This document shows, one piece after another, positions 8,839 to 18,964 of a stretch of 64,000 bases of DNA (position 1 is its first letter; each line of letters starts with the position of its first letter). The notes beneath the pieces are model-generated. The model was not told the DNA's origin. It did not search any database and saw only the letters and a program-made list of their open reading frames with translations. This stretch comes from VRUE01 sp963780815 (lineage in GTDB: Bacteria > Actinomycetota > Thermoleophilia > Solirubrobacterales > 70-9), in NCBI GenBank assembly GCA_963780815.1, contig CAWADG010000013.1, positions 1-64,000 on the forward strand, in the 5' to 3' direction. The position numbers and the translations under genes were made by a program.

Positions 8839-9749
8839 ACGGGGTCTCCCGGATCGGACACATGGCGCTGCGCGTCCCGGACCTCGAGTCCGCGATCGCA
8901 TTCCACGCCGAGGTGCTCGGGCTGGTCGAGATCGAGCGGCAGGGCGGTGTCTCCTACCTCACCTGCAACGAGCGCCACCACGAGCTGATCCTGATCGAGT
9001 CCGCAGAGCGGGGCTACGACCACATCGGGCTTGAGGTTCCGGATCCTGAGACGCTGGAGCGGCTGCGATCGGGGGTCGCCGCCGCCGGCGGAGAGCTGAT
9101 CGGTCCGACCTTCGACGGCGAGCCCGGCATCGACCGCGCGGGGTTCCTGCGCGGTCCAGGCGGCCACCTCTACAAGCTCTTTTGCGGCATGGAGGAGGTG
9201 GCGGCGCCACCGGCCGGGGACCGGCCAGCGAAGTTCGAGCACGTCTCGGTGAAGGCGCGGCGGCTGGGTCCCACCGAGCGCTTCTTCGCCGACGGCCTCG
9301 GCTTCCGCTTCTCTGACCGGATGGGGAGGACGGCAAGCTGGTGGCACTGCGACGCCGACCACCACGGACTGGCGGTCATATTCGGCCCCCGGCCCGAGCT
9401 CTCCCACTACGCCTGGACGCTGCCCGACCTGAACGCGATCGGCCGCGTGGCCGACCGCCTGCTAGCCCAGGGCCGCAAGCCGATCTGGGGGCCGAGCCGC
9501 CACGGTCCCGGCAACAACCTCTTCCTCTACTTCCACGACGCGGACGGGGCGATGATCGAGTGCTGCGCCGACATGGCGAGGATGCCGCCCGATGGCGACT
9601 ACCAGGCCCGGCAATGGCCGGGCGGGCTCGGCGCGATCAACCAGTGGGGCGGGCCGCCGCCGCCGCGCTTCCTGCTCACCGGCTATCCGATCGCGCCCGG
9701 CGAGCCGCAGTCGCTGCGCTCGCAGCGCGCCGAGGCGAGTGTCCGATGA
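8835..9749 (+). CDS. VOC-family extradiol ring-cleavage dioxygenase
   Basis: 304 residues with two vicinal-oxygen-chelate modules. The N-terminal one runs from IGHMALRVPDLESAIAFHAE and the C-terminal one from FEHVSVKARRLGPTERFFAD. Metal ligands are likely the His of EHVSV (about 136), the His of HHGLAVIF (about 180) and the Glu of MIECCADM (about 241), the 2-His-1-carboxylate pattern for Fe(II). Such enzymes open catecholic rings beside the hydroxyl pair. The ATG overlaps the stop of the upstream monooxygenase, and its own stop overlaps the next start, so the proteins are translationally coupled. The exact substrate cannot be told. Confidence 0.85.
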   Translation: MNGVSRIGHMALRVPDLESAIAFHAEVLGLVEIERQGGVSYLTCNERHHELILIESAERGYDHIGLEVPDPETLERLRSGVAAAGGELIGPTFDGEPGIDRAGFLRGPGGHLYKLFCGMEEVAAPPAGDRPAKFEHVSVKARRLGPTERFFADGLGFRFSDRMGRTASWWHCDADHHGLAVIFGPRPELSHYAWTLPDLNAIGRVADRLLAQGRKPIWGPSRHGPGNNLFLYFHDADGAMIECCADMARMPPDGDYQARQWPGGLGAINQWGGPPPPRFLLTGYPIAPGEPQSLRSQRAEASVR

Positions 9750-10739
9750 AGCTGAGGAGGACCGGGGAGGGGCTGATCGCCCGGCACGACTCGGGACACT
9801 GGGTTCCGCTTCGGGGTGAGGGCCTCACCGACGAGCAGAGCCAGAACATGGTCGCCTTCCTCGCCGGCGGCCAGGAGACCCGCGCCGCCGCCGAGGCCAC
9901 GCTCGCCGGCGTTGAGGATCCGGCCGCCATGGCGGTCGATCCGGCGGGCGCTTCGATCCCCTTTCAGCCGCGCTCGATGCGCGCCTTCATGCTCTGGGAG
10001 TCGCACATGATCGCCTCGAGCCGGATGCTCGTGAAGCGCTTCTTCCCGCCTCCCGCCGCCAAGGCGGTCGCCGGATACGAGCGCCTCACCGGCAGGACGT
10101 TCCCGAAGCTGAAGCCCAACAAGCGCTTCTACGAGAAGCCGACCTTCTACGTCGCCAACCACGGCGCCCTGCTCGGCGACGGCGATCCGATGTGGTGGCC
10201 GCGGCACACCGAGTGGCTCGACTTCGAGCTGGAGTTGGCCTTCGTCCTTTCCCGGCCGATCGCCGACGCAAGCCCCGAGGAGGCGGCCGCGGCGGTCGGG
10301 GGCTGGTTCATCGTCAACGACTGGTCGGCGCGCGACGTGCAGGCCGAGGACGCCCGCGAGAACATCTTCGGCCCGGTGGTCAAGTCGAAGACCTTCGCCA
10401 ACTCGATCGGCCCGGACGTGCTCACCGCCGACGAGATCCCGGATTGGACCCGGATGACGGGGCGGGTGCGGGTCGACGGCGAGCTCTGGTGCGAGGGCTC
10501 GACCGCCGGTCCGGCGCACGACGTCGGGGCGATGCTCGCCTTCGCCTCGGCCGGCGAGCGCCTCGAGCCCGGGCGACGTCGTCTCCACCGGGACGATGCC
10601 CGGCTGCTGCGGGCTCGAGCTCGATCGCTGGATTCAGCCGGGGCAGACCGTCGAGCTCGAGATCGACCGAATCGGCACGCTCACGAACCGGATCGACCGC
10701 AACGCCGAGCCGCACAACGCGAAGGTGGCGGGAGCATGA
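9746..10739 (+). CDS. Fumarylacetoacetate hydrolase (FAH) family protein, frameshifted near the 3' end
   Basis: Starts at the ATG overlapping the previous stop. The FAH fold is evident: EKPTFYVANHGALLGDGDP, then a metal-ligand cluster in DFELELAFVLSRPI (two acidic ligands), GWFIVNDWSARDVQ and GPVVKSKTFANSIGPDVLT. A frameshift near 10570 moves the last part (PGDVVSTGTMPGCCGLELDR, ending NAKVAGA) into another frame with a TGA at 10737-10739. FAH-family enzymes hydrolyse or decarboxylate products of ring fission, fitting a place right after the dioxygenase. About 330 residues when repaired. Confidence 0.83.
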
Positions 10740-12335
10740 GCGCGCCGAGCCCGACTGCGACGTCCTGATCTGCGGGCTGGGGCCGGTCGGGCAGCTGCTC
10801 GCTCTGCTGCTCGGCCGCGCGGGCGTCTCGGTGCTGGCGGTCGACCAGGCGAGCGAGCCATTCGAGCTGCCGCGCGCGGCGGTGGTCGACGACGAGGTTC
10901 TGCGCATCTTCCAGGCTGCCGGGGTCGACCGTCAGGTCCTCGCCGACAGCCAGGTGCAGGAGGAGGTCAGCTTCGTCACCACGGGCGGTCGGCCGCACTG
11001 CCTGCTGCGGCCGGTCGAAGGATCGCATGGCCATCCGCCTCTGGTCTCGATCCACCAGCCCTCGATCGAGCGCACCCTGATCGCCGCGCTGGCCGAGCAG
11101 GAGACGGTGCGGACCGACTGGGGCCGGCGCCTGGAGCGCTTCGACCAGGACGCGGACGGCGTCGAGGCGCTGGTGCGCTCCGGCGAGGATGGCTCGACCG
11201 AGGAGATCCGAGCGCGCTGGGCGGTCGGCTGCGACGGCGGCGCCAGCTGGGTTCGCCAGCTGCTCGGGATCGAGTTCGGCGGTTCGACCTTCGCGCAGCG
11301 CTGGCTGGTGGTCGACGTTCTCGTCGACCGGCCGCTGGCGAAGGTCCGCCATCCCCATTTCTTCGGCGACTGGCGGCGGCCGATCGTCTCGCTGCCGATG
11401 TCGCCGGGCCGCCACCGCTGGGAGTGGATGCTGCATCCTGGCGAGGACGCCGAGCCGTTCCTCGACCCGGACTCCCTTCGCGAGCGCATCGATCCCTGGC
11501 TCGAAGGCGAGACGGCGACCGTGGAGCGCGCTGTCGTCTACACCTTCCACGCCCGCACGGCCGCGCGCTGGCGGGAGGGCCGGGTGCTGCTGGCCGGTGA
11601 CGCCGCGCACCTGATGCCGCCCTTCGCCGGACAGGGGTTCAGCTCCGGGGCCCGCGACGCCGCAAACCTCGCCTGGAAGCTCGAGGCCGTCCTCGCCGGC
11701 GCGCCCGAGGGCCTGCTCGACACCTACGAAGCAGGAGCGCCGGCCCCACGTCGAAGCGATGCGGAGGCTGGCCGTCACGCTCGGCAGCTTCGTTCAGACC
11801 GCCGACCGCCGCGTTGCTCGCCTGCGGGACGCCTTCCTCGGGGCTCTCGACATGACCGGGATCGCGAGCTGGGCGCGGACGAGGATCAAGCCGCTGCCCG
11901 CCTACGGCGCCGGTGCCTTTGCGAAGCGCCCGCACCGCATCGTCTTCAGGCGAGGCGTCGGCGCGCAGTTCCCGCAGCCCGCTCGTTCGGGTCGGCGGGG
12001 AGGAGGTGCTCCTGGACGAGGCGGTCGGCTCGGGGTTGGTGTGCGCTGTCGATCGACGCGAACGCCGCCGACGCGCTCGCGGCAGGGGGCCTAGCGGTCC
12101 TGCTCGTCGGCCGCGACCTGGAGGACTCAGAAGGGACGATCGGCGAGTGGCTGACCCGCTTCGGAGCCTCGTGGGTCCTCCTGCGGCCGGACCGCTTCGT
12201 CTTCGCGCTCGGGGGCTCCGGAGGCGGCGAGATCCGGCGCGCGCTCGACGCACTCCACCGCAATCTGGGACGGGCAACCTCCGAGCTCATTGCCGGAAGC
12301 AGCAGAAGGATCTCCCAGGCTTTGGTCCCGCATGA
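10736..12335 (+). CDS. Second FAD-dependent aromatic monooxygenase (MhpA-like), several frameshifts
   Basis: Starts at an ATG overlapping the FAH stop, but the frame shifts within about 25 bases. The main frame then gives CDVLICGLGPVGQLLALLLG (FAD-binding GxGxxG), WAVGCDGGASWVRQLLG (DG motif) and VLLAGDAAHLMPPFAGQGFS (GD motif). Further shifts near 11735, 12000 and 12050 are needed to continue through QTADRRVARLRDAFLG, VGGEEVLLDEAVGSGLV and LLRPDRFVFALGG. The proposed end is a TGA at 12333-12335 overlapping the next ATG, as at the other operon junctions. The closest familiar enzyme is 3-(3-hydroxyphenyl)propionate hydroxylase. As written it cannot make a full protein. Confidence 0.75.
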
Positions 12336-12758
12336 ACGGCGCGTCGCCGCATTTAACCGCGAAGGTCGCAGAGCTGCTCGACTCGAACAAGCTCGCAACC
12401 CTCGCGACTGTGGGCGAGGACGGCCTGCCCCGACTGTCGGTCGTCTACTACGCCAACCAGGGTGAGCGCATCTTCATCTCGACCCTTCGCGAACGGCTGA
12501 AGGCGAAGGACATCGAACGGACGGGGTTGGGCCACGCTGTCGGTGCGCGGTGAGGAGCCGCCCTATCCATCGGCGACCTTCACTGGCAGCGCGGGCGTGC
12601 GCACGGTCGGGATCGGCGAGGACACGGCGCTTGTCATGGGGCGCATCGCCGGCCTGCCGGAGCCGCCCGAGCCACAGAGCGACGAGGCCCTGGCCGAGGT
12701 AGGTCGGGTGTTGATCGAGATCACCGTCGAACGGGTCAGCGCAGTCAGCCATGTCTAG
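12332..12758 (+). CDS. PPOX-class flavin/F420-dependent enzyme, one frameshift
   Basis: From the ATG at 12332 the pyridoxamine-5'-phosphate-oxidase-like split barrel is recognisable: ELLDSNKLATLATVGEDGLP, VVYYANQGERIFISTLRERL and then, after a shift near 12525, ATLSVRGEEPPYPSATFTG. About 140 residues, normal for this small family, whose members use FMN or F420 for varied reductions. The last recognisable member of the catabolic operon. Its role in the pathway is unclear. The following 246 bases contain nothing I can support. Confidence 0.7.
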
Positions 12759-13004
12759 GCGCGCTGCTCCGGTTTCGAGGCCCCGACGCGCTAGCGCCCG
12801 CTCGCGGCAGATCATGCCAGGTTCCTCGGCTGCGGTGTCCGTACTGAGTACGGATGCAGCCTCGTCGCACGCGGCAGCAGGACTTGGCCCCGAAGGCGAA
12901 TCACTCAAAGTAGGTGATGACGGCTCACCGCGCCGGGGTTCAGGGTCACTGGCATCAATACCTACAAGGCGCTGCTGTGCGGCGCCTGCCCAAAGGAGAA
13001 GCAA

Positions 13005-13652
13005 ATGAGTACACATGCAGCAGCACCCCGGCTCGGAAGAGCACTGCCCGGGCCGGCGGCGGAAGCGGTGCGCCAATTCACCGGCTACTGGTGGCTATGG
13101 CTGGTTGCCGGAATCGCCTGGATCGCGATCTCGGCGGTCCTCCTGCAGTTCGACCAGGCCTCCGTGACCACCGTCGGCGTCCTCGTCGGGCTCTTGTTCA
13201 CGTTCGCGGGGGTGCAAAACGTCGCCATCGCGTCCGCGCCACGCGAGGCGCTCGAGAACCTCGGGATCTCCGCGGCGTGGCGCTGGGTCGCGGGATTATT
13301 CGCGGTGCTGTTCTTCGGCTGTGCGATCGCCAGCTTCATAAGCCCCGAGAACACGTTCGCCGGGCTTGCGGACATGCTCGGCTTCCTGTTCCTGCTCGTC
13401 GGACTGTGGTGGATGGTCCGCGCGTTCCAGGAGAGGCCGATCAACGAACTCTGGTGGCTCGGCCTGATCTCCGGCATCGCGATGACGGTTCTTGGATTCT
13501 GGACCGCCGGACAATTCTGGATCAATAAGGCCTATCTGCTCCTCGTTTTCGCGGGCATCTGGGCGCTGATGGAGGGAATCGTCGACGTCGTACGGGCGTT
13601 CCAAATCCGCGAGGTGCACAAGGAAGTGGAGCAGCCGTCCAGGTCCTCCTAG
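13005..13652 (+). CDS. HdeD family (DUF308) membrane protein
   Basis: 215 residues with six membrane helices in three pairs, as in HdeD/DUF308 proteins: WWLWLVAGIAWIAISAVLLQ, TVGVLVGLLFTFAGVQNVAI, then WRWVAGLFAVLFFGCAIASF and further pairs to about 205. A strong AAGGAGA ribosome binding site at 12993-12999 fixes the start. HdeD takes part in acid resistance in enterics; in actinobacteria the role is unknown. It is a single gene, transcribed with the lipid kinase 33 bases downstream. Confidence 0.85.
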   Translation: MSTHAAAPRLGRALPGPAAEAVRQFTGYWWLWLVAGIAWIAISAVLLQFDQASVTTVGVLVGLLFTFAGVQNVAIASAPREALENLGISAAWRWVAGLFAVLFFGCAIASFISPENTFAGLADMLGFLFLLVGLWWMVRAFQERPINELWWLGLISGIAMTVLGFWTAGQFWINKAYLLLVFAGIWALMEGIVDVVRAFQIREVHKEVEQPSRSS

Positions 13653-13685
13653 CCGGCCTGGCCGGAGGGGGCAGAGGGGCGCAGG

Positions 13686-14603
13686 ATGACGCCGTCGCGG
13701 CGGACCGGCTGGGAAGCGGCCGATCCGCCCCGTGCGCCCGTGCTCTTCGTCAACCCGCGGTCGGGTCGGGGCGCTGCCGCCCGTGCGGGCGTCGCTGAAC
13801 GCGCTAGCGAGCAGGGCATCGAGGTCGTTGAGCTCGGGAGCGGGCTGGATCTGATGGGCTTGGTCGATGAAGCCGTGGCCGGCGGCGCTGATGCCCTCGG
13901 GATGGCCGGTGGTGATGGCTCACTCGCGATCGTCGCCTCCGCGGCCTGCGCGCATGAGTTGCCCTTCATCTGCATACCGGCGGGAACGCGTAACCACTTC
14001 GCTCGAGACCTCGGCTTGGATCCCGGCGACCCGGCCGGCGGGCTGCGTGCCTTTGGCGACGGAGTCGAGAGCCGCATCGACCTCGGGGACGTGAACGGCC
14101 GGCCCTTCCTGAACCTGGTCTCCCTGGGCGTGTACGGCGAGGCCGTCCAGCGCTCGGGATACCGCGATGCGAAGACTCGCACGCTGCTCGAGATCGTCCA
14201 CGCGGTTCTCGGTCCGAGCGGAGCGGCGCCGGAGATGAACCTGGTGGATGATCTCGGAGGCGAGCACGCCCATCCCGTGATCGTGCTCGTGTCCAACAAC
14301 CCCTACGCGCTCAAACCACCGATGGCGCGCGGGGCGCGCCCGAAGCTCGACGGCGGGCGTCTCGGGATCATCGTCATCGACGCGCCGCCCGGGCACCGGC
14401 GCCCGCCGGGGCGGGCGTGGAGCGCGCGCTCCCTCGAGGTCGATGCGCCGTCGACCGTGAACGCCGGCGTCGACGGCGAGGCAATGGAGCTCGCTCCGCC
14501 GCTTCGGTTCACGATCCGGCCCCGCGCGCTTCGGGTCAGGGTGCCGCGGGACGATACCGCTCGGTGGCGGCCACCGCGATCGACGGCAGCCCGGCGCCGA
14601 TGA
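13686..14603 (+). CDS. Diacylglycerol kinase-family lipid kinase (YegS/DgkB type)
   Basis: 305 residues. The catalytic domain shows VLFVNPRSGRG near the N-terminus, the glycine-rich MAGGDGSLAIVASAA nucleotide motif, and PAGTRNHFARDLGLDPGDP, which matches the GTxNDFAR block with His in place of Asp. The C-terminal beta-sandwich runs through FLNLVSLGVYGEAVQRSG to INAGVDGEAMEL-type sequence. The protein would phosphorylate diacylglycerol or a related lipid with ATP at the membrane. The last 20 residues are Arg-rich and unlike the family, so a frameshift near the end is possible. Confidence 0.87.
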   Translation: MTPSRRTGWEAADPPRAPVLFVNPRSGRGAAARAGVAERASEQGIEVVELGSGLDLMGLVDEAVAGGADALGMAGGDGSLAIVASAACAHELPFICIPAGTRNHFARDLGLDPGDPAGGLRAFGDGVESRIDLGDVNGRPFLNLVSLGVYGEAVQRSGYRDAKTRTLLEIVHAVLGPSGAAPEMNLVDDLGGEHAHPVIVLVSNNPYALKPPMARGARPKLDGGRLGIIVIDAPPGHRRPPGRAWSARSLEVDAPSTVNAGVDGEAMELAPPLRFTIRPRALRVRVPRDDTARWRPPRSTAARRR

Positions 14604-14682
14604 CGGCGCCGGCAACACGTCGCGAACGGCCTAACGGCCCCTAGCACCGGAAGGCGCGGAGGCTTCCCGGTTCGGCGAAGAT

Positions 14683-15891
14683 GTGAGCGCTGGCCTTTTC
14701 AACAGCATCGTCGCGGTCTTCACCCTGGCCGGACTCGCCTGGCTCCTCTACCGGCCGAAGGTCCAGGAGTCGGGCACCTACAAGGCGACGGTGGTGCCCC
14801 TCGCCGAGATCATGGACGTCGGCTTCATCGTCTTCTCGCCGGTCATCATCCTCCTGTTCGGCTACGACGCCACCTGGGCCATGCTCGGGCTCTGCCTGCT
14901 CGCGATCCTCACCGGCTTCGCGATCTCCTACAACATCAACCACTACGAGCCGCTGATCGGCAAGCCCGATCCGCTACACGGTTGGAACTCCATCTCGCTC
15001 TGGGCGCTGCTCGCCGCCTCCGTGGTCAACGTCGCCTACTACGCCCAGCTGCTGATGACTCTGGTGTGGCTGCCATTGGGCGACCTCTACTCGCCCGGAC
15101 TCGTCACCGCTACCGCCGCTCTGCTGCTCGGCATCCTCACGCTCTACGGCTTCGCAAGAGGCCTGATGGCACTCAACGACCTCGGCAACAAGACGACGGC
15201 CTTCAATCTGTCGGCGATCGTCGCGGTCCTCGTCGCCTTCGCCAGCTTCAACGTTCAGCGCCTGGTCGGCGGCGACTTCGACTGGCCCCATTTCAACGCT
15301 CCCGACGATGCCGAGGCCTTCCGCAAGCTGCTCGGCCTCTTCGTGCTCGTCCAGGGGTTCGAGTCCGCCCGCTACATCGGCGCCTACTTCTCCGCCGAGG
15401 AACGGGTCAAGACGATGCGCTCCGCTCAGTACATCTCGTCGGCGATCTACGTCCTGTTCGTCGCCTTCTCGCTGATCCTCTTCGCCACCGTCAAGGCTCC
15501 CAACAACGTGACGGCGATCTTCGCAGTCTCCAAGCAGGTCAGCGTCTTTCTGCCGTTCCTGATCATGGCCGCGGCGGTCGGGAGCCAGTTATCGGCGATC
15601 GTGAACGACACCGAGACCCGGACCGAGATGCTGGCCCGGCAGGTCGGCGATCGATTGCCCAGGCAGTGGACCTTCCCGCTGTTCTTGGTCCCGGCGATTC
15701 TCGTCGTGCTGCTCACCGAGGTCAGCTCGGTGGTAGCGCTGGCCTCCCGGGTGTTCGCCGCCTACTACATGTCGCAGGCGTTGATCGCCGGACGGCTCGC
15801 CTGGCGCGCCGAGAGATGGGCGTGGGTCGCTTTCTTCACCGGCATCGCGTTGGCGATGGCAGTCGTAATGGTCTTCGGGATCCCAAGCTGA
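14683..15891 (+). CDS. Polytopic membrane protein of unknown function, possibly APC-type transporter
   Basis: 402 residues from a GTG at 14683, with about eleven or twelve hydrophobic helices in quick succession. Conserved-looking loops are NHYEPLIGKPDPLHGWNS (about 86-103), QGFESARYIGAYFS with AEERVKTMRSAQYISSAIYV (about 223-258), and NDTETRTEMLARQVGDRLPR (about 306-325). The charged ESARYIGAYFSAEERV loop resembles the permease signature of amino-acid/cation transporters, but I cannot assign a family securely. It follows the lipid kinase on the same strand with an 80-base gap. Confidence 0.65.
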   Translation: MSAGLFNSIVAVFTLAGLAWLLYRPKVQESGTYKATVVPLAEIMDVGFIVFSPVIILLFGYDATWAMLGLCLLAILTGFAISYNINHYEPLIGKPDPLHGWNSISLWALLAASVVNVAYYAQLLMTLVWLPLGDLYSPGLVTATAALLLGILTLYGFARGLMALNDLGNKTTAFNLSAIVAVLVAFASFNVQRLVGGDFDWPHFNAPDDAEAFRKLLGLFVLVQGFESARYIGAYFSAEERVKTMRSAQYISSAIYVLFVAFSLILFATVKAPNNVTAIFAVSKQVSVFLPFLIMAAAVGSQLSAIVNDTETRTEMLARQVGDRLPRQWTFPLFLVPAILVVLLTEVSSVVALASRVFAAYYMSQALIAGRLAWRAERWAWVAFFTGIALAMAVVMVFGIPS

Positions 15892-16049
15892 GCGGACCGA
15901 TCCCGTAGCTTCCGCTCCGGAGTCAGGGAAGCACGTTCGAGGGGGGCCGCCCTGTCATCCGGGCTCAAGGGACCGTCGCGCCGCCAGTGGTCGCCGTCGC
16001 GGCCGATTGCCAAGCCTCGCTCGTGCGTCGCTAGGCAAGGCGACGCCGC

Positions 16050-16604
16050 GTGAACACAGGGTGGTGGCGGCGGTTGCAAGAGATCGTCCCCCCCTCCCCC
16101 GCGCGCGCAGCTCGGATCGCGCACAAGGAGCGGCGTCCGCGATCATCGGTCTTGTTGCCAAGGCAGTTCCATGGAGAAGCGGCGGAGATCGTGGCCGCAC
16201 CGCTAAATAAATGCTTTGCCCTGCTCGCAGCGGTCGATCGCTACCCCGACTGGTGCCCGGACATCGTGCGACAGGTCGACATCCTCGACCGTGGCGCCGA
16301 CGATCAGCCGAGCCGCGCCCGGATAAGGATGCGGATCGCGCGGGGGGCGCTCGTCAGGGAGTTCGACCTATTTCTGGCAATCGTCGTCCAGCCGCTCCGA
16401 ACCGTGAAGCTGACACGGGTTACGGACCATCGGACCAACCAGGAGTTCAACGCGACTTGGTGGTTGCACCCCGGCGGGAGCACGCGTGTTGTGCTCGAAC
16501 TCGACGCGAAGCTCCGGGTGCCTTGGTACATCCCCGCCGGCGGGGTCGCCGACGCGATCGCTGACGGCTTCGTCACCGCGGCGTGTCGGGCACTTGCCGA
16601 ATAG
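16050..16604 (+). CDS. SRPBCC/START-like protein (RatA/COQ10 type)
   Basis: 184 residues from a GTG. After an Arg-rich N-terminal stretch of about 40 residues the polyketide-cyclase/START fold follows: EIVAAPLNKCFALLAAVDRY, PDWCPDIVRQVDILDRG, then beta strands to LELDAKLRVPWYIPAGGVAD and a terminal helix. The YPDWCPDI pattern is the hallmark of the COQ10/RatA type, which binds a hydrophobic ligand such as a quinone or polyketide. The odd N-terminus suggests the true start may be internal. Flanking spacers (15892-16049 and 16605-16769) hold nothing recognised. Confidence 0.75.
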   Translation: MNTGWWRRLQEIVPPSPARAARIAHKERRPRSSVLLPRQFHGEAAEIVAAPLNKCFALLAAVDRYPDWCPDIVRQVDILDRGADDQPSRARIRMRIARGALVREFDLFLAIVVQPLRTVKLTRVTDHRTNQEFNATWWLHPGGSTRVVLELDAKLRVPWYIPAGGVADAIADGFVTAACRALAE

Positions 16605-16769
16605 TCGCGGTCGGCTCCGTGGCCCGTCTGCCGGCCGCAGCCGCCGTTTACCCCAGTGGGAGGCGCCGAGCCGACGAGCATGATCAGAACATGCCGTCCC
16701 GGGGCGTCATCCTGCTCGCCGCTTTCGCCGGACAAACTCGTCCTCGATGGACCGCTCACGCGAGCGCGC

Positions 16770-17360
16770 TCATGCTGCGATCTTCACTGCCGCTGGGTTG
16801 ATCGTCTGCCGATCGACGAGTCGTACACCGGTCTGGTGATCGTGGGCGACGAGGTAGACAGTCGGCGTTTCGGCGGCGAGGGCGCGGATTCGCCGGTGCG
16901 TCTCCTTCGCGACCGCGTCGTCGGGGGAGACGCCGTCGACGACGCCGCGCAGCATCAGGTCCTGGGTATAGGAGCTGTCGCCGACCAAGAGGACGGCGTG
17001 CTCGCCCTCCTCGACGATCACGCCGATCTGCCCGGGCGTGTGGCCGTGCAGCGGCACGATGGTGACCGTCGCCCGCGTTGGTCTCTGCGGGAACGGCCCG
17101 AAGGGCTGTGGCGTGAGGTCGACGACGGTCGGGTCAAACCAGTGCGGCCAGCGTTTGTTCGGGTAGCCGCGCAGGCGGCCGCGGCGTCCCGAGGCGACCT
17201 CGAGGTCGCCGCGGGAGACGAGGATCTCGTTGTGTGGGAAATGATGCATTCCGCCGGCATGGTCGGTGTGCAGGTGCGTGAGCACGACCCAGCGAACATC
17301 GCCCGGCCGGATCCCGAGCTCTTGCAGCTGCGGTCCGATCTCCTCCGCGGGTGCAACCTA
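16770..17360 (-). pseudogene. C-terminal part of a metallo-beta-lactamase-fold hydrolase (lactonase-like)
   Basis: The zinc motif reads VLTHLHTDHAGGMHHFP, followed by GDLEVASGRRG, VPLHGHTPGQIGVIVEE (second metal His), LLVGDSSYTQDLM (metal Asp) and VYLVAHDHQTG (third His). These fit N-acyl-homoserine-lactonase-like MBL proteins. The N-terminal 60-100 residues that normally precede THLHTDH are missing: homology starts at PAEEIGPQLQELGIRPGDVR and abuts the Ddn gene directly. A GTG at 17285 could start a short product, but it would lack the first beta sheet. Confidence 0.7.
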
Positions 17361-17674
17361 CTCGCGCACTTCTCGTCGTCGGGAAGCTCGGTGGCGACGA
17401 ACTCCTCTGTCCTGTGGCCCTTTCGCAAGCGCCCCTCACCACTGGCTCGCAGGTTGCGCACCCACTGCGTCTCGCCGCGCGGCGCCACGATGTACCTCTC
17501 GCCGTCGAACTCGAGCGGATTCACCGGCGTGCGCCGCCACTCGCCACTCTTCCGGCCGCGCACCTCGAGGACGCGGGAGCCAACCAGGCTGACGCCGAGG
17601 CGGGTCAATCCTGCGACGATCGGGTTGAAGACGTGCTTCGTGAACCACCCGGGGCGCTGGTAGTCGGTCGCCAT
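17361..17674 (-). pseudogene. Truncated Ddn-type deazaflavin (F420)-dependent nitroreductase
   Basis: From the ATG at 17674 the sequence matches the Ddn family: GWFTKHVFNPIVAGLTRLGV, GSRVLEVRGRKSGEWRRTPV, then GERYIVAPRGETQWVRNLRA and FVATELPDDEK. The normal family continues about 40 residues further (a REYL..W segment). Here it breaks at about residue 105 and runs, out of frame, into the MBL hydrolase remnant. Ddn proteins are small F420H2-dependent reductases. Their presence implies that the organism makes F420, which is usual for actinobacteria. Confidence 0.7.
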
Positions 17675-17770
17675 CGGCTCATATTGTGAGCCATCCGACT
17701 CGGCGAGCGAGTGAGGGGTAGCCGTTCCGCAGGTCGAAGAGGATGGAATTACACCGGCTGCCCCGAGATA

Positions 17771-18737
17771 ATGGCCCGGACGATGGAGAGATCATCTGAA
17801 GAGCTCACCCGCAAGCGGCGCAAACGCCTCGAGGACTTCATCTCCCCCTTTCGCGTGTCCCCAGGCCGGAAGGTGACGCTTCCTCGGGACTTCGACCCGT
17901 CTTTCAAGGGCGGCGTCGGCAAGAAGGAGGGCCAGGACCTGCTTCGCGAGGGCGTCCAGCTGCTGAGCACCTACCAGGCCCGGCTCGCCGCTCAGGACAC
18001 CTGGGGGGTGCTGGTCATCCTCCAGGCGCTGGACGCCGCCGGGAAGGACGGCACGATCCGCCACGTCATGAGCGGCGTCAACCCGCAGGGCGTCGCCGTC
18101 CACAGCTTCAAGGTGCCCTCGGCCGAGGAGCTCGACCACGACTACCTCTGGCGCTACGCGCAGGCATCTGCCCGGCGCGGGGGAGATCGGGATCTTCAAC
18201 CGCTCCCACTACGAGGAGGTGCTGGTCGTCCGGGTCCATCCCGAGCTCCTCGATCGCCAGAGGCTCCCGGCCGAGCGCAGGACGGGCGAGATTTGGAAGC
18301 GCCGCTTCCGGGAGATCAACGACTGGGAGCGCTACCTCACGGACAACGGGATCCGCATCGTCAAGCTGTTCCTCAACCTCTCGAAGGAGGAGCAGCGGGC
18401 CCGGTTCCTGCGTCGCATCGACCTGCCGGACCACAACTGGAAGTTCTCCGCCGGCCGACATCGCCGAGCGGGGGCTACTGGGACGAGTACCAGAAGGCGT
18501 TCTCCGAGATGCTCTCGCCACACCAGCACCGAGTGGGCGCCCTGGTACGTGATCCCGGCCGACCGCAAGTGGTTCGCCCGGATCGCCACCGCGGCGGTCC
18601 TGGTCAACACGCTGATCGAGATCGACCCGCGTCTTCCGCAGGTCGATGCCGAACAGCAGAGCGCTTTGCAGGCCGTAAAGGAGCAGCTGGAAGCCGAAGC
18701 GCCGGAGGGCGCGCCGGCAGATCCGAACCGAAGCTGA
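17771..18737 (+). CDS. ppk2: Polyphosphate kinase 2 family protein, three frameshifts
   Basis: Start at the ATG at 17771. PPK2 blocks occur in order: VILQALDAAGKDGTIRHVMS (Walker A), GVNPQGVAVHSFKVPSAEEL, then after a shift near 18170 GEIGIFNRSHYEEVLVVRVH, EINDWERYLTDNGIRIVKLF and FLRRIDLPDHNWKFSA. Two more shifts near 18465 and 18525 lead to EWAPWYVIPADRKWFARI and VNTLIEIDPRLPQV. The enzyme transfers phosphate between polyphosphate and nucleotides. All catalytic motifs survive, so indel errors are likelier than decay. About 320 residues when repaired. Confidence 0.87.
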
Positions 18738-18964
18738 ACCCGGCTGGCGGAGACATCGGGAACGCTAGCCGCTCCCCCCGCTCAGTCTCTTTCACGTGAC
18801 TGTTGGATCAGCCTGTCGGTTCAACCAGGGCCGGGGTGACCAGCGAGAGGCCGATCACCACAAGCCACTGGGGCCCGCATAATTATGCGAAACCGGAGCT
18901 TCGCAGTCCGTCAATTTCAATGATCCTCGGCACACTTTATGACCAAGACGCTCCTCCTCCTGCG

